64,000 nucleotides of DNA from Lepeophtheirus salmonis (GCF_016086655.4 NC_052135.2:16024363-16088362), one strand, 5' to 3'; positions 23,194-35,507 are shown, numbered from the stretch's first letter. Notes: a model not told the origin generated them from the sequence alone. Numbers and translations: made by a program.

Positions 23194-26081
23194 TTAAGAT
23201 TTTCCCCTAAAAATAGGAACATCAAAAAAACTTTGATCTAATCCAAAATCTTCTCCTTCCTTAGCATTGGCGGGCAATTCTATTCCTGAAGTTTCAGGAA
23301 GGGTTAGAGCCAAAAATCCAACAGTTACTCCTCCAACTCCCATGATGAGATTAGGTAGAAAACTATATATGCTAGAAGAGAAGACTATGAGTGGAGCCAG
23401 TAAAGCCACAAATTCTGCTACAAATAATATCAGTCCAGAGCCACGTGTTCTTAGATCTGTTGGACATATTTCAAATTGGAATTGCATAACTACATTAATA
23501 ACCATGGTACAACAGAATCTTCCAATCATACTAAGAACCATCAGAATTAGTGCATCTCCTTCGTTGACTATACATAGTGGAAAGCAAAAGATTTAACTCA
23601 TTTAATGTTATGTAAATAAAAACCTTCAAAATAAACTGCTATCAGCATTGGTATTCCGGAGAGAACAAGTGTAATTACTGACATCCATCTTCGACCAAAC
23701 ATCTCCATTGTCCAGATGATGAGTAAGTCCGCTGGAAATTCTAGTAAGGCAGATAATGCAAAACTATAGTAAACATGAACTTCCAAGTTTTTAATACTTC
23801 GTAAATGTGTTTCAAATAACACCTTGACCAGTGTCCTAGAAGTTGAATAGGTAAAAAATCAAAATTGAGTCAATGTATAATGTATATTATATAAAAATAA
23901 TAATACCAAAGTACTATCATAGTAATGATGTGCCTTCGAAGTCTTGGAGTTTTAAACAATTCAAGGATACTGGTAACTTTTTTGTCTCTTCATCATCGTT
24001 TTCGTTATCACGACTCTAAAAATGTATAGTTATTTAGAAAAAACAACGAAAAATCAAATGGAAGAATTGACAAAATATCTTAATAAAGTATAAACAGAAC
24101 CCACGTTGAGCTCCAGGATAATATTTTTATCCAATGTCCTTCCATTGAATTTAGCTACTTTTTCGAGAATTTTACCAGCCTTATTGTACTGCCCACGCTC
24201 AAGGAGCCATCTAACAGATTCATGAATAAAACTAAAACACAATGTGAATCAAAGTACCTACATATTAGTAGACAGAGCTCAATAGAATTGGCAATACATA
24301 ATACTCACAATGGTAACAAGAATGTGAGTGAAACTTGTGCGTACATGGCATGATTCACAAGTCTCCAATCTTTTAAAACATAAAACAATGCTGGCATAAT
24401 GGAACCCGCAATTGCAATTCCCAATCCAAGAGAAAAGTTTCCGATGAAAGTCCTTTTTGATTTAGAAACGTATTCCATAGCTGATATGAAAATAAATAAA
24501 ATTGGTTTATACTATAATTAAAATGCTTTACCCAGAACAAAAAAAGACGTTAGGGTTGTGACAGTAGATATTCCCATTAGAAAACGAATGAACGTATATA
24601 TAACATAACTATTTGAGAATCCTAATCCCATTCCACATAAGCAAACAAACCAATTGCTTAAGATAACAGTCCAGTATCTTCCTAAATAGTCTCCAATCCA
24701 TCCATACATTAACATTCCGAGTGAAGATCCAACAAAGTAAACTGTTTCGGTCAAGGGTCCTTTCCAAGAGTTTTCGCAAACAAAGTTAAACTTCATAGAG
24801 AGTCATTTACTTTTCCCATATCATATTAATTAATATTTTCTATCTTTACCTCCGATGCTACAGAATTGTAGTAATTTTCAAACTCATAATGCCATCCGTT
24901 TTGGCAGCTAACCAGTGGCCAACTAGAATTGGGCTCTCGAATTCCATTTTCAAGGATCTGTTATTCAAGGATACATTAGAAATAAGTGTTGGCTTCGTTT
25001 ATTACTCGAATTCAAAAAATCAACATTAATAGGGAAGACATTTTTTAAAAATGACTCTACCTTTCCCAAAATTTTATTTGAAAAACAAGACTCAACTTAA
25101 ACTCGAACGGTTAAAACTAGAAATAATCGAGTATATGTTAAACACCACAAAAAATTAATTTCATCCATTTCTACAACTACCTTGCATTAAAGGATATTGA
25201 CGTGACGGAACTGAGAAGGAAAAAAGGCCTTTCAAAAATTGTTTGATCAACATTGAAATACTTTTACAATCCAGCAACTTCAGTCCTGAGCGAGAGTGTC
25301 TTTTTTTACTGCTGCTAAGGACTTAACTTAATTTAACTTATGCTTTATTGTGATCATATAAATACAATTTTTGAAATAATTTCTTATTTTCTAAATACAT
25401 ATTTTCTAAAATTATCTATATTATTTGATTAATAATTGATGGAATGCCTTATTGAGGTAGTCAAACTGACTTAACTGCTTAGCTTAGATTATAATCATCC
25501 AATGCAAAAAATTTGCTCCTTGCCATATGGCGTTACTCGAACTCAAGTTCTATTGGACTCAATGCAGAAAAACTTGAACTCAACTCAATATTTAAATACT
25601 CGAACTGTAGAGTTAGAGCTCGAATCCAACACTTTTAGAAGTATTTATTTATGAACTTTTGTTTATCTTACCCGGAGCACATCCACGTCATACTGCAGAC
25701 AATTTTCGTAGCGGGACTCATTTTTAATCCTTGGAATAAAAATATTATTCAAGTCTTCTTGAGTCAAATTATGTTTCTCTAAAATGGAACCTCCAATAGG
25801 TATTATATTTCAATATTTCAATTCTACTATAAGAAAGTTTTACCTCCTCCAGAGATCAAACAGTAATGCTCAGGAACGTATAGGTAAAGAATTGGAAGAT
25901 AATGGCTATACGTGAAGAAAATGACAACAATGACAAAAATAGTAGTTTGAAAAAATTGATATTTGTTCCAGCTTCCAGCCAAGTCCATGAGATATTCTGG
26001 ATTCGAAACATCAATCTTAGATTTGCAATCTTCATCACCTTTTTTAGTGAAGTCAAAATTTGTATTTTTTCCTTGTGACAT
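23194..26081 (-). CDS. SLC22-family organic cation/carnitine-like transporter, nine exons
   Basis: Major-facilitator membrane transporter predicted to move organic ions across the plasma membrane; the substrate is unknown. Exons (minus): 26081-25844, 25790-25672, 24957-24850, 24790-24532, 24480-24309, 24231-24105, 24015-23907, 23835-23624, 23567-23194. All introns are GT-AG and phases agree except in exon 7. The product is about 572 residues, normal for SLC22. Visible family features: first helix with YSHYLPILYLYVPEHYC; a large extracellular loop with NLT, NES and NSS sequons and paired Cys; the motif-A loop GWIGDYLGRYW; HESVRWLLERGQ after helix 6; PADLL and MFGRRW in the second half; ICPTDLRTRGSG; and the final PETSGIELP. 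Exon 7 is one base short: the run of six A after GAGAC must be seven to keep FKTPRLRRH in frame. This could be a sequencing error, a polymorphism or early decay. The start ATG at 26081 is the first in the exon. Confidence 0.88.
24958..25671 (-). other. intron 2 of the SLC22-like gene (714 bp)
   Basis: The only long intron of the gene. It contains internal repeats of the AACTCGAACTTGACTCAA type (near 25010-25100 and 25530-25625), similar to 12850-12930, so a short transposon probably lies within it. Borders are GTAAGAT and AACAG. Confidence 0.7.
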
Positions 26082-26099
26082 TACTATTTGTTACTAAAC

Positions 26100-26380
26100 T
26101 TAAACTATATCTTCATTTTTATGAGGAAGTTAATTGTTAGAGTACCCATTTTTTACTTGCATTATCCATAGCTGCATAGAGTACTCACGCCTCCGTGAAT
26201 AATGCAAGCAGTAATTATTATCACAAGGTACAGTCATCTTTTTTTTTTTTTGAATAAACGAGATTTTCTTTTAAATCCATAGACTTGAAATATTCACCAA
26301 CATGATGAAAGAAAAAATAAATTTATTTTTATCCATATAAATGTTTCCAAAATACCAGTAGCCTTCCCCAAATATCCAAT
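26100..26380. other. region upstream of the SLC22-like gene
   Basis: Putative promoter/5' UTR side of the minus-strand gene. I see no clear TATA or initiator that can be told from background AT sequence. Confidence 0.3.
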
Positions 26381-26600
26381 TTACAGGGAAAAAAAAAAAT
26401 TCTTAATTTTTTTCCATAAAATGTAAATTTCTGTGAATACCTATGGATATTTTAATTTGTTTTGTTTTTTTAATTTCTTATTTGAAATTAATTTTTTGAA
26501 ATATTTACCCAAAAAATTTAAATTTTGGGATTTTTTTTTCTTACAAAATTTCAGAAAGTAAGCATGCCTTCCCCTAACCCTGCACCTACATATATTTGCT
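26381..26600 (-). repeat. AT-rich element family, copy
   Basis: Core of AAATTTCTGTGAATACCTATGGATATTTT type and an end GCCTTCCCCTAACCCTGCACC, resembling the TTCAGCCCTCACCCAGTGG end at 27338. Confidence 0.45.
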
Positions 26601-26872
26601 ATTGTTTGAAGTTATTAAGATTTAATATATGATACTAGTCATTACTCTTATAATTATATATGAATTCGACCCGTCATATGTCAATTTGATTTTTTTTGTC
26701 AAAGACGGTAGCAGCAGTTAAAAAATCTAGTGGTAGTCAAATCTTAAGAGAATTATACTAAATAATATTTTTGAAGAACAGATAACTTTTAAAATTTGAA
26801 TTCTATTTAACTATTTATTGTAGAACATTAAGAATTAAGATGTAATAATATTTATATTATAGATCACAAATC

Positions 26873-27365
26873 GGAGGCGTCTGCAGGATTATATTTTAAC
26901 AGGGTATTGGTTTTTGAATTATTTTGAAAAAAAAAAATCAAAAAATTAAATTTTTGTAAAAACAAATATGAATTAAAAAAAAATTCAAATAATCAAATAT
27001 TTTCGAAATAAATTTCAAAACTCCACATCTTTAAAGAAAAAAATTAAATTTCTGAAAAATAAGTTTGGAAAATCCACAATTCTTCAAATAAAACCAATTT
27101 TTTTGGAAAAAATATTCAATAGGTAAAATATCAACCTTTTGGGCTAAAAATTCAAAAATCCACAATTATTAAAATAAAAATTACAGTTGTTCGCATTAAA
27201 TTAAATTTTTAAGAAAAAAAAATCAAAAATTAAATATTTTGTAAAAAAATTCAAAAATTAAATATTTTGTAAAAAAATTCAAATATTGAATTTTCTTGTA
27301 CAAGCAAAGTTCCTAAAATTTGAGGGGCTAGATCCCCTTCAGCCCTCACCCAGTGGCGCCCCTAC
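26873..27365 (+). repeat. AT-rich element family, best copy with both ends
   Basis: Starts GAGGCGTCTGCAGGATTATATTTT and ends CCCCTTCAGCCCTCACCCAGTGGCGCCCCT. The two ends form an imperfect inverted repeat (AGGGGCGYC). Between them is a run of near-repeats of AAAAATTCAAATATTAAATTTTTTGG and TCCACAATT. It has no coding potential. It is the reference copy for at least nine others in this window. Confidence 0.65.
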
Positions 27366-27369
27366 AAAT

Positions 27370-28374
27370 GAGTAATAAAGATCAGATAAATTCACTCTCA
27401 AAACCCTCATTAGGATCCTCTCTTTACTAATGAGGATACTACTACCTGTGCAGCGTAAATGTATAAAATAATTTAACCGTAGTAGAGGTTAAACCCATAG
27501 TTGAATTTCTACAATTTATCCTGGCATAGATTTTGACTATGCAAAGGTGGATTATGTAAATCAGTGAAATAGGAACACAAATGTACAGCAATTTAAGTGT
27601 TGAACGTAGTGAGTATTCCAAAGTAAGGAACTAACTTAAAACAGGATTGTTGGCAAGGAACTACAGGCTATTGAAATGTACAGTATTAGTCATCGATAAT
27701 AATAAAAGTAATAATATTTTTTATTTGTTTATATACTTGCAAGATGTATTAAATGAGGTAACACAACATACTAGTTTCACTGCATAGTGTAATGTGTCTT
27801 TTAATCAAATCTAAAAGGTACACGTATGTAAACGTAAATAAAAGGGCTTATTTCCTTTGGATTATAATTATAAGTATTCAAGTGTCATCTAACGGAGGAG
27901 AAAATATTTTTTATTATCCTCTTCCTCTCTGCTAATTACTTATTTTTCTTATTAATCAAAAAATGCCTTTAATAGAGCAAGTTTCAATTATAAAACAGTT
28001 TATATGTATACAAAATTTAATTGTTTTTCCTAAATTCCGAAATAAAAGGACATATTTCTGCAATCAAATCAATATTTTTAAATCATAATGCAACACCATT
28101 ATTTTTTATTTGGGTTCTAATGGAAGTCATGAAGTTCACTTTTATGTCAAAAAGTAGTACATTAAAAGTATTTTTTGTCAAATTTTGTTATTGGCTTGAA
28201 CAAATTAATTTTTGTTACATATCAAAGATTACAACTCGTTTTTCAATATGAAAAAAAGAAGGATTTATAAATATATGCAATAAAAGTTTAAGATAAAGGT
28301 CCTCATTTTTAACCAATTATCATCCAATAAGAAAACCGTTAGTTTGCATTTTTATTAATATATATATTAGGTGT
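27370..28374. other. no gene seen
   Basis: Intergenic AT-rich DNA. The open frame 28021-28251 lacks recognisable motifs. Confidence 0.45.
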
Positions 28375-28460
28375 GTAGTAATGCATCGGAATTGGCAAGA
28401 ATCAGCCTTTTTTTGAAGTACTGGAATCGGCTCAATACTACCAATTCCACCGATAAATAT
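28375..28460 (-). repeat. inverted-repeat element fragment, partner of 13395-13485
   Basis: GTAATGCATCGGAATTGGC, GAAGTACTGGAATCGGCTCA and CCAATTCCACCGATAAATA match the reverse complement of 13395-13485. Confidence 0.55.
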
Positions 28461-29058
28461 ACATACTTATTAATATACATTATTAAGCAAGAAAAAAATT
28501 ATAATTTTTAAAATTTTATTAATTCAAATGGTTAACCAATAGAAAAAAATGTGGATCAAAGTAAAGACAACCCAATGTTTAAGCCTCGGGAGTTTTAGCT
28601 GTAGGCCCCCGGTTAATTTTTTTCTTCAATTTTTATTTTGACATTTAAGATGTCCCTTCTAATAATGAAGCGGAACAACATAATTCAAATGATGACATGT
28701 TTATTATTTTGATGGTAAGTAGTAAAATACGAAAATGACAAATAAAACCTTCCATGATCTAGATTTGGTATATTGAACCATTTAAAAAAATCACGTTTTT
28801 AGGATAATGTTACGATTCAGAGCCATATTTTGCCGTGAAAGAACAATATAGACGAAAATCAGAGTTAATAATGATGCATTCAAAGATGTATAATAATATT
28901 CAAATATAGATACAAATCTTTTGGATGTACAAATCTACGGAAAAAATAAATTCAAACTTAGAAGACCTGTAAAGACCTACCTCAATGTATCTGATCTGGC
29001 TCTCTAAATCCACGTTAGGGACCTGCTGACTACGTGCACAACCTAGTTGCCGAGGTAT
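28461..29058. other. no gene recognised
   Basis: Mostly AT-rich. A short plus-strand stretch near 28966-29040 reads RPVKTYLNVSDLAL then IHVRDLLTTCTT around a stop, which looks like decayed coding sequence of unknown origin. Confidence 0.3.
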
Positions 29059-29690
29059 ACAGGGTCGTACGAAATTTATGTACCACCACTAAAGATTAAT
29101 TGATCGAGGTATAATAATTGTAATGTGTAAATTTCCAATATTTCGCGCAACAGCTGATTTTGTAAGCTTTCGAATGAGCTATTGCAATCACATATATCAT
29201 TTCTGTAAACCAAAATGGAAGCAAAAATAAATCAGGTTTCTGCTTTGATTTGCACCTGCTACTGCAAACTTGAAATTGTCAAAATCGTTGGGATCGATAG
29301 CACGCCGTCTATAAGGTAACAAAGCTCATGAATGAGGGGAAACCTTAAAATCAAGCCGAGTAGTAGAAGGCAGGACAATTGAACCCCAGAAGTGGCCAAG
29401 AAGGTGTTTGAGGCCAAGTCAGTGGCTCCCTCCAACTTGTCCATGGCGATCAAGGCCGCGGGTGGAAAAGTCCCAGAGGTACGTGGAATGTCTCAACAGC
29501 AACAAGATGTCCATTTGGAGCGGCCAAACACCTCATAAACGAACGGAAGCATCATGGCAACCATGTGATCTTCTTCTCGGATGAAAAAAACATTCACTGT
29601 AGACCCCATCTTCAACAAACAGAACAATCGGGTTGTTTGCTTGGAAGACACTTCTGAAGACCCCCAGCCACGTGTCCAAGACGGGTGGGG
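29059..29690 (+). pseudogene. mariner/Tc1 transposase remnant, plus-strand half
   Basis: Begins with an ACAGGGTCGTACGAAATTTATG terminal-repeat-like end after a TA, with ATG at 29215. The helix-turn-helix region is visible as IDRHAVYKVTKLMNEGKPLKSS, then TPEVAKKVFEAKSV after a frame change. The first catalytic Asp lies in FFSDEK (about 29572-29590), followed in another frame by TFTVDPIFNKQNNRVVC, the classical start of the DDE core. The middle is shortened and at least two frameshifts and several stops are present. At about 29690 the sequence switches to a mariner fragment in the opposite orientation. Inactive. Confidence 0.68.
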
Positions 29691-29871
29691 AGGTTCTCCT
29701 GGCTTTAATGTTCTCTGCCAGAAGATGGCGTAGGGTCTTTGTGAAAGAAACTAATCCTAAGTTGTACTTTATAGCTCTCCTGATGGTCCTAGGAGCCACA
29801 TAGAAGTCGTTGAAGAGGCGATTCATCGACTTAGTGGGATCCTCCTTTATATTCTTCTCCCAACTTAACAA
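29691..29871 (-). pseudogene. mariner/Tc1 transposase N-terminal part, minus-strand half
   Basis: Minus-strand frame reading IKEDPTKSMNRLFND, then VAPRTIRRAIKYNLGLVS and LRHLLAENIKARR. This is the DNA-binding helix-turn-helix segment and the linker before the catalytic domain of mariner-type transposases. It ends abruptly where the plus-strand transposase core begins, so the two halves face each other. The frame continues open past the join into antisense of the core, which is coincidental. Confidence 0.68.
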
Positions 29872-29884
29872 GGAACTCTTTCAA

Positions 29885-31927
29885 TTATGGCCTCCACTTC
29901 CTGACATCCTGAAAAAGTCTTCTCCATTTTTTAATCTTGCCAACTTAATAACCAGGCTCGTAGAACAGATGTCAGTGGATTTTGCCAAGCCCTTTGATAC
30001 TTTGTCTCATGAGTCATAATTAAAACGATGTACCGGAAAGGATTTGGTGATTTTATAATTCCTATGGTTGCAGTTATCCTAGCGTGTACTCGTACAATGA
30101 TTAAATCCAAAAACGAATTAGAATATTTTTCGAACAACAGGGGCGTTCGTCAGGGAGATTATCTGTCCCCAATGCTTTTTATTATATGCCTTGATAGACC
30201 TTATAGGTTAATACAAGAAATATATCCTAGAGATGGAATAAAAGCCTTTCAGTTGCCACAAACAAATTTGAAATGTCTATTTTATGCAAACGACTTAAAG
30301 AATATATTTTGCGGGAGTCCGTATAAGACAATAAAATCAATTAAAAAACACGTTTGGGGTCATATTTTCATTCTCTAAATTATCTGGTCTGTTGTTGAAT
30401 GAAGAGGAAAGTATAATTATCAGTCCTTATAACGGGATACATGGAAAATCTTAGCTTCATTTTAAATTGAAATCAAAGTTACAACTCTTGAGATCTTGGA
30501 TAGAACAAGGAAGTTGCAAAATGAATGGGAAAGAGATTTATAAGAGAATTAGGAAGGCGGCTTCTTATTTCTCTTCTTTCAATTTAAAAGTATGGAATAG
30601 AATCAGGGCATGGAATATTTGTATAATTCCTAAAGTAACGCACCTCTTCCGAGTTACACATTTCAACCAAAGTATCGCTAGTGAAATATTTATTATGTCC
30701 AGAAGATTCCTACTTGAAATTATTGACCAAAAAAACATAAACTACCAAAGAGTCTATAATTGATTAAACTTTGGGGACCTCGGTGTGGAGGATTTAGTTT
30801 TTCTATGGAAAACTCTGAACTTTCTATTGGATTAGAAAGTTATAGGAGTGTGAAGACTATTGGAAAATTCATTTAAATGAATTATTTAAGCTAAACCACG
30901 TGGAATTTCAGCTTAGCCCACATTTGGGACATTTGGATGTTTTTAAAGTGTTGTCAGTATACTCGGAGCGTTTTAAAAATTTTTGTGATGGTGCTACTAT
31001 GTAGTTAAAAAGTTTGAAATATCTTTACGATGGGAGATGCTAACTAGAGGTTGCATTAACCAAAATGCTGTGTGTACCATAAACTCCGATATTGCTGCAG
31101 ATGTTAAATTGATAGATTGTCTAACGAATGAAATGGTTTTTGTCTTTTATTCATCTATTTTTGGAACAAACTTTTGAGTAAAACGTCCTCTTGTCCATTT
31201 TAGACAGAAATCATGTTATACAAGTGCTTCCTACTTGAAAAAAACGTGTGTACACACCATACCTAGCACCATTCAACGCATATTTGGAACGACGCGGCAT
31301 TAAGAAACATATCTATGAAAGCCTTAAGGCAAACACGAATAAGTTTTTTAGTTCGAACGAAAGATGGTTTAAATACAGAATATTCTCCGGGACTCTCGAG
31401 GTTGCTTCTAAGTATTTTAATGACGAAAGGGGAATTTGCTTCTTCTGTCAATGTTCAAAAGAGACACCCGATCATATTTTGTGGGAATGTAAATATTTAT
31501 CTAAAATTTATAGGGAAGTTATTAAAATGGTTAGTACATTATTCAATAAACAACTGGGGTAAAGAAGATTTCCTCTCTACTTCAAATAATGAGAGAGTTG
31601 ATGTGATTATTATAAAAACGTAATATACCGTCTATTAATTACGGACAGTAAAAACAGACAATTTCGATGGAATTTTAAATATTGCTAATCATTATGCAAA
31701 TATTTTATTGAAGCTTTCAACTCTTTTATTTTTTTTAGTTCATCGTCCAATTGATGTTTGTTCTAAAATATTTATTTTAAATATTCTTGATTGTGCCATA
31801 TTTTATAATGGTCTTTTTAATTTTGGTTTGTCTACATGTTTTAACGAATTATTTTTCAGTATATTGTGTAAATTATAATAAGATTGTAAATGTTTAAATG
31901 CGTGCCAATAAAGGACAACAAAAAAAC
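29885..31927 (+). pseudogene. LINE 3' half with reverse transcriptase, zinc knuckle and tail, remnant C
   Basis: From the 5' side: motif A (VDFAKPFDTLSHES near 29970-30013), then frame 30028-30378 with GVRQGDYLSPMLFIICLD (motif B) and FYANDLKN, where the catalytic YADD is changed to YAND. Thumb-like sequence follows in 30467-30763 (KEIYKRIRKAASYFSS, KVWNRIRAWN) and a GDLGVEDLVFLWKTL segment. Frame 31248-31562 has the C-terminal zinc knuckle, CFFCQCSKETPDHILWEC. A 3' UTR ends with GCCAATAAAGGACAACAAAAAAAC at about 31903-31927, giving a poly(A) signal and short A-tail. It is missing the endonuclease and has several stops. The lost catalytic Asp and the stops make it inactive. Confidence 0.78.
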
Positions 31928-31929
31928 AG

Positions 31930-32699
31930 GATCTTAGAACACTTAACAATGTGCGTAATATTCATCACATCATCTCCAGCATCTAGGAGATCTTAGATGC
32001 GCCCTCTTTTTGCTTATTGCTCCCTCATTATGATGAAATGACTAAATGATTGGTTTAGTTTGCTTATGTAAAAAGAACGGCAGAAACAGAATATCAAAAA
32101 ATAATCACTAAACCTTTTCATAGTAATGAAAAAATAAACATTAATTAACAGTTCACGTTTTGCTGCCCTACCCTGTACTCCATTGGTTATGACTTATGAA
32201 ATGAAAGATAACATTGAATTAAGACAATATTGTAATGAACCTCTTACAATAACTTAATTAATTAATTATTATTCTGGTAAAATAAATTTAATTTTCAAAG
32301 ACTTTTAAAGACTGTTTGAGCTCAATTCTCACTTTCATTTCTTAACCATTCGAACAATATTTGATGTTATTTTCGCTGAAATTTTTTAATATAGATGTCT
32401 ATAAAATATTCAATCCCTTACATAAAATCTTAAAAGGAAGCTGGAAGTATGTCATTTATGTATTATGATTTAAGTTTACAAGAAAAATATATTGTTATTC
32501 TTAAAGCAAAAATCAAACAAACTATAATGTAATAATTCTAACAGCATTACATTTTTTCTTGATCTACTACATATATTGATGCATTTAATGCTGTTCACTT
32601 TTATTAACTTCCGAGAAAATGGCAAAAATAAATATGCAAAATATAATTAATATAAAACAAACATTGCATTAAAATTAAAGTATTCATAAATCATTATAA
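31930..32699. other. no gene seen
   Basis: AT-rich intergenic sequence. Confidence 0.5.
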
Positions 32700-32950
32700 T
32701 TAATGATACAAATTCAACGTAGAATGGGCACTTTGAAAAAAGAAACCAAAAATCAATATGAAAACCCTGACAACTTGAAGAATGTTTTGGAAGAGAGAAA
32801 GAATAATATTTATGACGTTTCATTAAATCAGTTACAATCAGCGTTGACTCGGAAAGAAGGAAAAAAACGAAATAAACAAGGATATTTTCTAGAATTATTT
32901 TGATGTCGATCCCCAATTCCACTCTGAGTCCAAAAAGGACTTTCAATTAT
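32700..32950 (-). repeat. dispersed repeat family S, copy 3
   Basis: Reverse complement aligns with 2120-2345, including CTGATTGTAACTGATTTAATG and CTTCAAGTTGTCAGGG. The frame is open here too (32647-32946). Confidence 0.55.
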
Positions 32951-34780
32951 TACTCTGCAACAAATCCTCAGGTTTATGCTCTTTCTTTTATGAGCAAACA
33001 CGAATGTTCATTCAAGTTTTGAATATAATTGAATCGATTACTACTCAAGAATTAAATTATAATGACAACTGCTAATGAAAAGAAATTTCATTCTTCAGAT
33101 TACCAATTCTAAAAAAACGGGCAAGCTGAAAAATACACCGGATTTTCATCAGTTTGTATTACGTGTATGAAGGGTGACCGGTAATTTCATTCCTATTAAA
33201 TTAATTTTCTGTAAAACTCATCCCCAGACATTTCCTTCCCACTATGAAAAGAGATATTCAGTGACGTATTACCTAATATGTTTGTAAATGAGTTATTATT
33301 TTTTGTTTAGTGCTGTAGAAGGAGTGCTGGGGAGTGGGCAGTCGGCACTGGAGATGAACTATGAACTAGAGACGGATATGAATGATTTATGGTGTTTATG
33401 GATTATAAATGACGTCTTAATAAATAACTGGTGATAGTCACTTAATGTCAGGTCCAGACTCTAAGGTGTGATCATAAGAAATTACCATTCAAGCTTCCAG
33501 AGCTTCTTGCGCGTCATAAAAGATATGTGTGGCATAATGGATAGAATTTATACAATTTATCACTGACACGATAAGTACATAGGGTAAATGTAATGTCGAA
33601 AAAAAAACAGAAAATAGATTATAGTATATTTTTTTATTAAAACCCCTCCTTACTACGTAATTCTAGATGCACATATCAAATTTAAAGATTATGTGATAAC
33701 ATCAATAATTATTTGAAATGATTTTTTCAAGTATTTCAAATTATTATGTGACCAGTGTTTGAACTAGAACCCTACACAGATAGCCCTGTAATAATATAGA
33801 ACGACCCTGTTGGTTTTATTGGTTTTTCAAATGTAATAATATTCATATATAGGATATTGTTTGATAATTATTTATTATGGTGATTTTGGTAAGTAAGAGA
33901 TATACAGTTATCCTCTTTGAAGACTGATCCTCGCATACAAAAGAGTAGTAAATGTTTTTTTTTCCAAGTATTAATTACTATTACAATCCGAAATTAAATT
34001 AATTCAGATGTAAATTATGTTAAAAAAAAATTGGATAAAACTTTTAAAAAACTTAGACTAAAGTATATTTGTTATTCCAATGAATAAAGACTTCTATTTC
34101 AGGCATTTTCCCTCACAGTCTTTGTTACTCTACATAATCTAAAATAACTTGTATCAAAATGAAAAAAATAATCATACGCCTGTCATAACTTAGTCATGAC
34201 AAAAAAAGATTGCATGAAATAAAGTGATATGAAGTACTTGTCCTCACTTAAGAAGACTTTGGGTAATAATTTAAATGTGTTCATAAGTATAATTTAATGT
34301 AACCTACAAAAATAGACTTCTATACATAAAAAAAGATATTTTAGTTTTTTTAAATCTTAATTTTGTTAAGGTTTTTATAACTTTATGTTATCGACATATA
34401 TTGCAAATACAGAAGGGAAATATATTTAAACACCTAAGAGTGCAAGATAATTTACTCCTGAGGGACAAGGAAGCGTCGAAGTGAGTACAACACAATCTAT
34501 TATTGTGATTAGGTAATGAATTATGTAAAGATATTATATATCACATTCACTAACAAATGCAGACTTTAATGGACGAGGTCACCATCTTAATCTTGTTGTG
34601 TAACTCTAGCACAATCCTTGATACAAGTAAAGATTTCAGTATTTCTTCATTGCCTTTGATGAAGAAATGGACTGCATATGAATACCAATGATTCTTCGCA
34701 ACGGACCGTAGCAGTAGTATTCGCTGGGTTTCTTCCAATGCTTAAAAACCTAGATATTAACGTCTAAAAAATTGGGATTG
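32951..34780. other. no gene seen
   Basis: Intergenic. Only short, featureless frames such as 34550-34738. Confidence 0.5.
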
Positions 34781-34789
34781 GATGTGAAT

Positions 34790-35300
34790 CTGATGAATGA
34801 GGTTTCTATGGATCCATTACGTGGCTCAGTATGATCCTATGAACGATGATGATCCTCGTCTCCATTGTTATATGATTCAATCCAGAGTGAGATTACGTGA
34901 TCCTAGATAAGCGAGTAAGGGGCACGAGCATATTGCCATTTGTTTCGTAGATTTGAATTGTGAAAAGAGGAAAGGAAAAGAAAATGTGATGATGAAATTG
35001 ATGATTATGGATTTATGAGAAGGAGCAGGAGCTGGACGATGAAGCAAAGGAAGACAGAATTTACTTATATTTCCCAAACTATTAATAATATACACGGATC
35101 GGGATTCCATTCCTACTTCCTATTATCGATTTATCATGACGTCATTCATAATCCATAAAAACCATACGTCTTTCCTATCCGTCTCCCATCCAACACTCAT
35201 CATCAGTGTCGACTATCGACTATTACCTACTCCCTCTACGTCCCTACAAAAAAAAACTACTAACTAGTTTAGAAACATAAACCGTATGACGTCACTAAAT
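34790..35300. promoter_or_regulatory. low-repeat stretch with two TGACGTCA (CRE) sites
   Basis: This stretch is less AT-rich and free of the window's repeats. It contains two palindromic CREB/ATF-type sites (35137-35144 and 35287-35294) 150 bp apart. It could be a promoter or enhancer, but no flanking exon was identified. Confidence 0.25.
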
Positions 35301-35507
35301 ATCCCTCTTCAAAGTGAGAATGAATTGTTCAGGGATGAACTTTACAGGGAATAAAAAATGAATTTGCTTATAATTAAATCACGTAGCACCATATAAAGTC
35401 TACATAACACAATCTTAAATTACTAGAAACTTGTAAAACTGATCTTTTTGAGCAAGTCAGCAAATTAAAAAATACATTGACCATCTAATTAAATTTCTCT
35501 TGAGTCA

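Noticed and set aside
23267..23596. Plus-strand 109-codon frame
   Set aside because: Antisense of the last exon of the SLC22-like gene.
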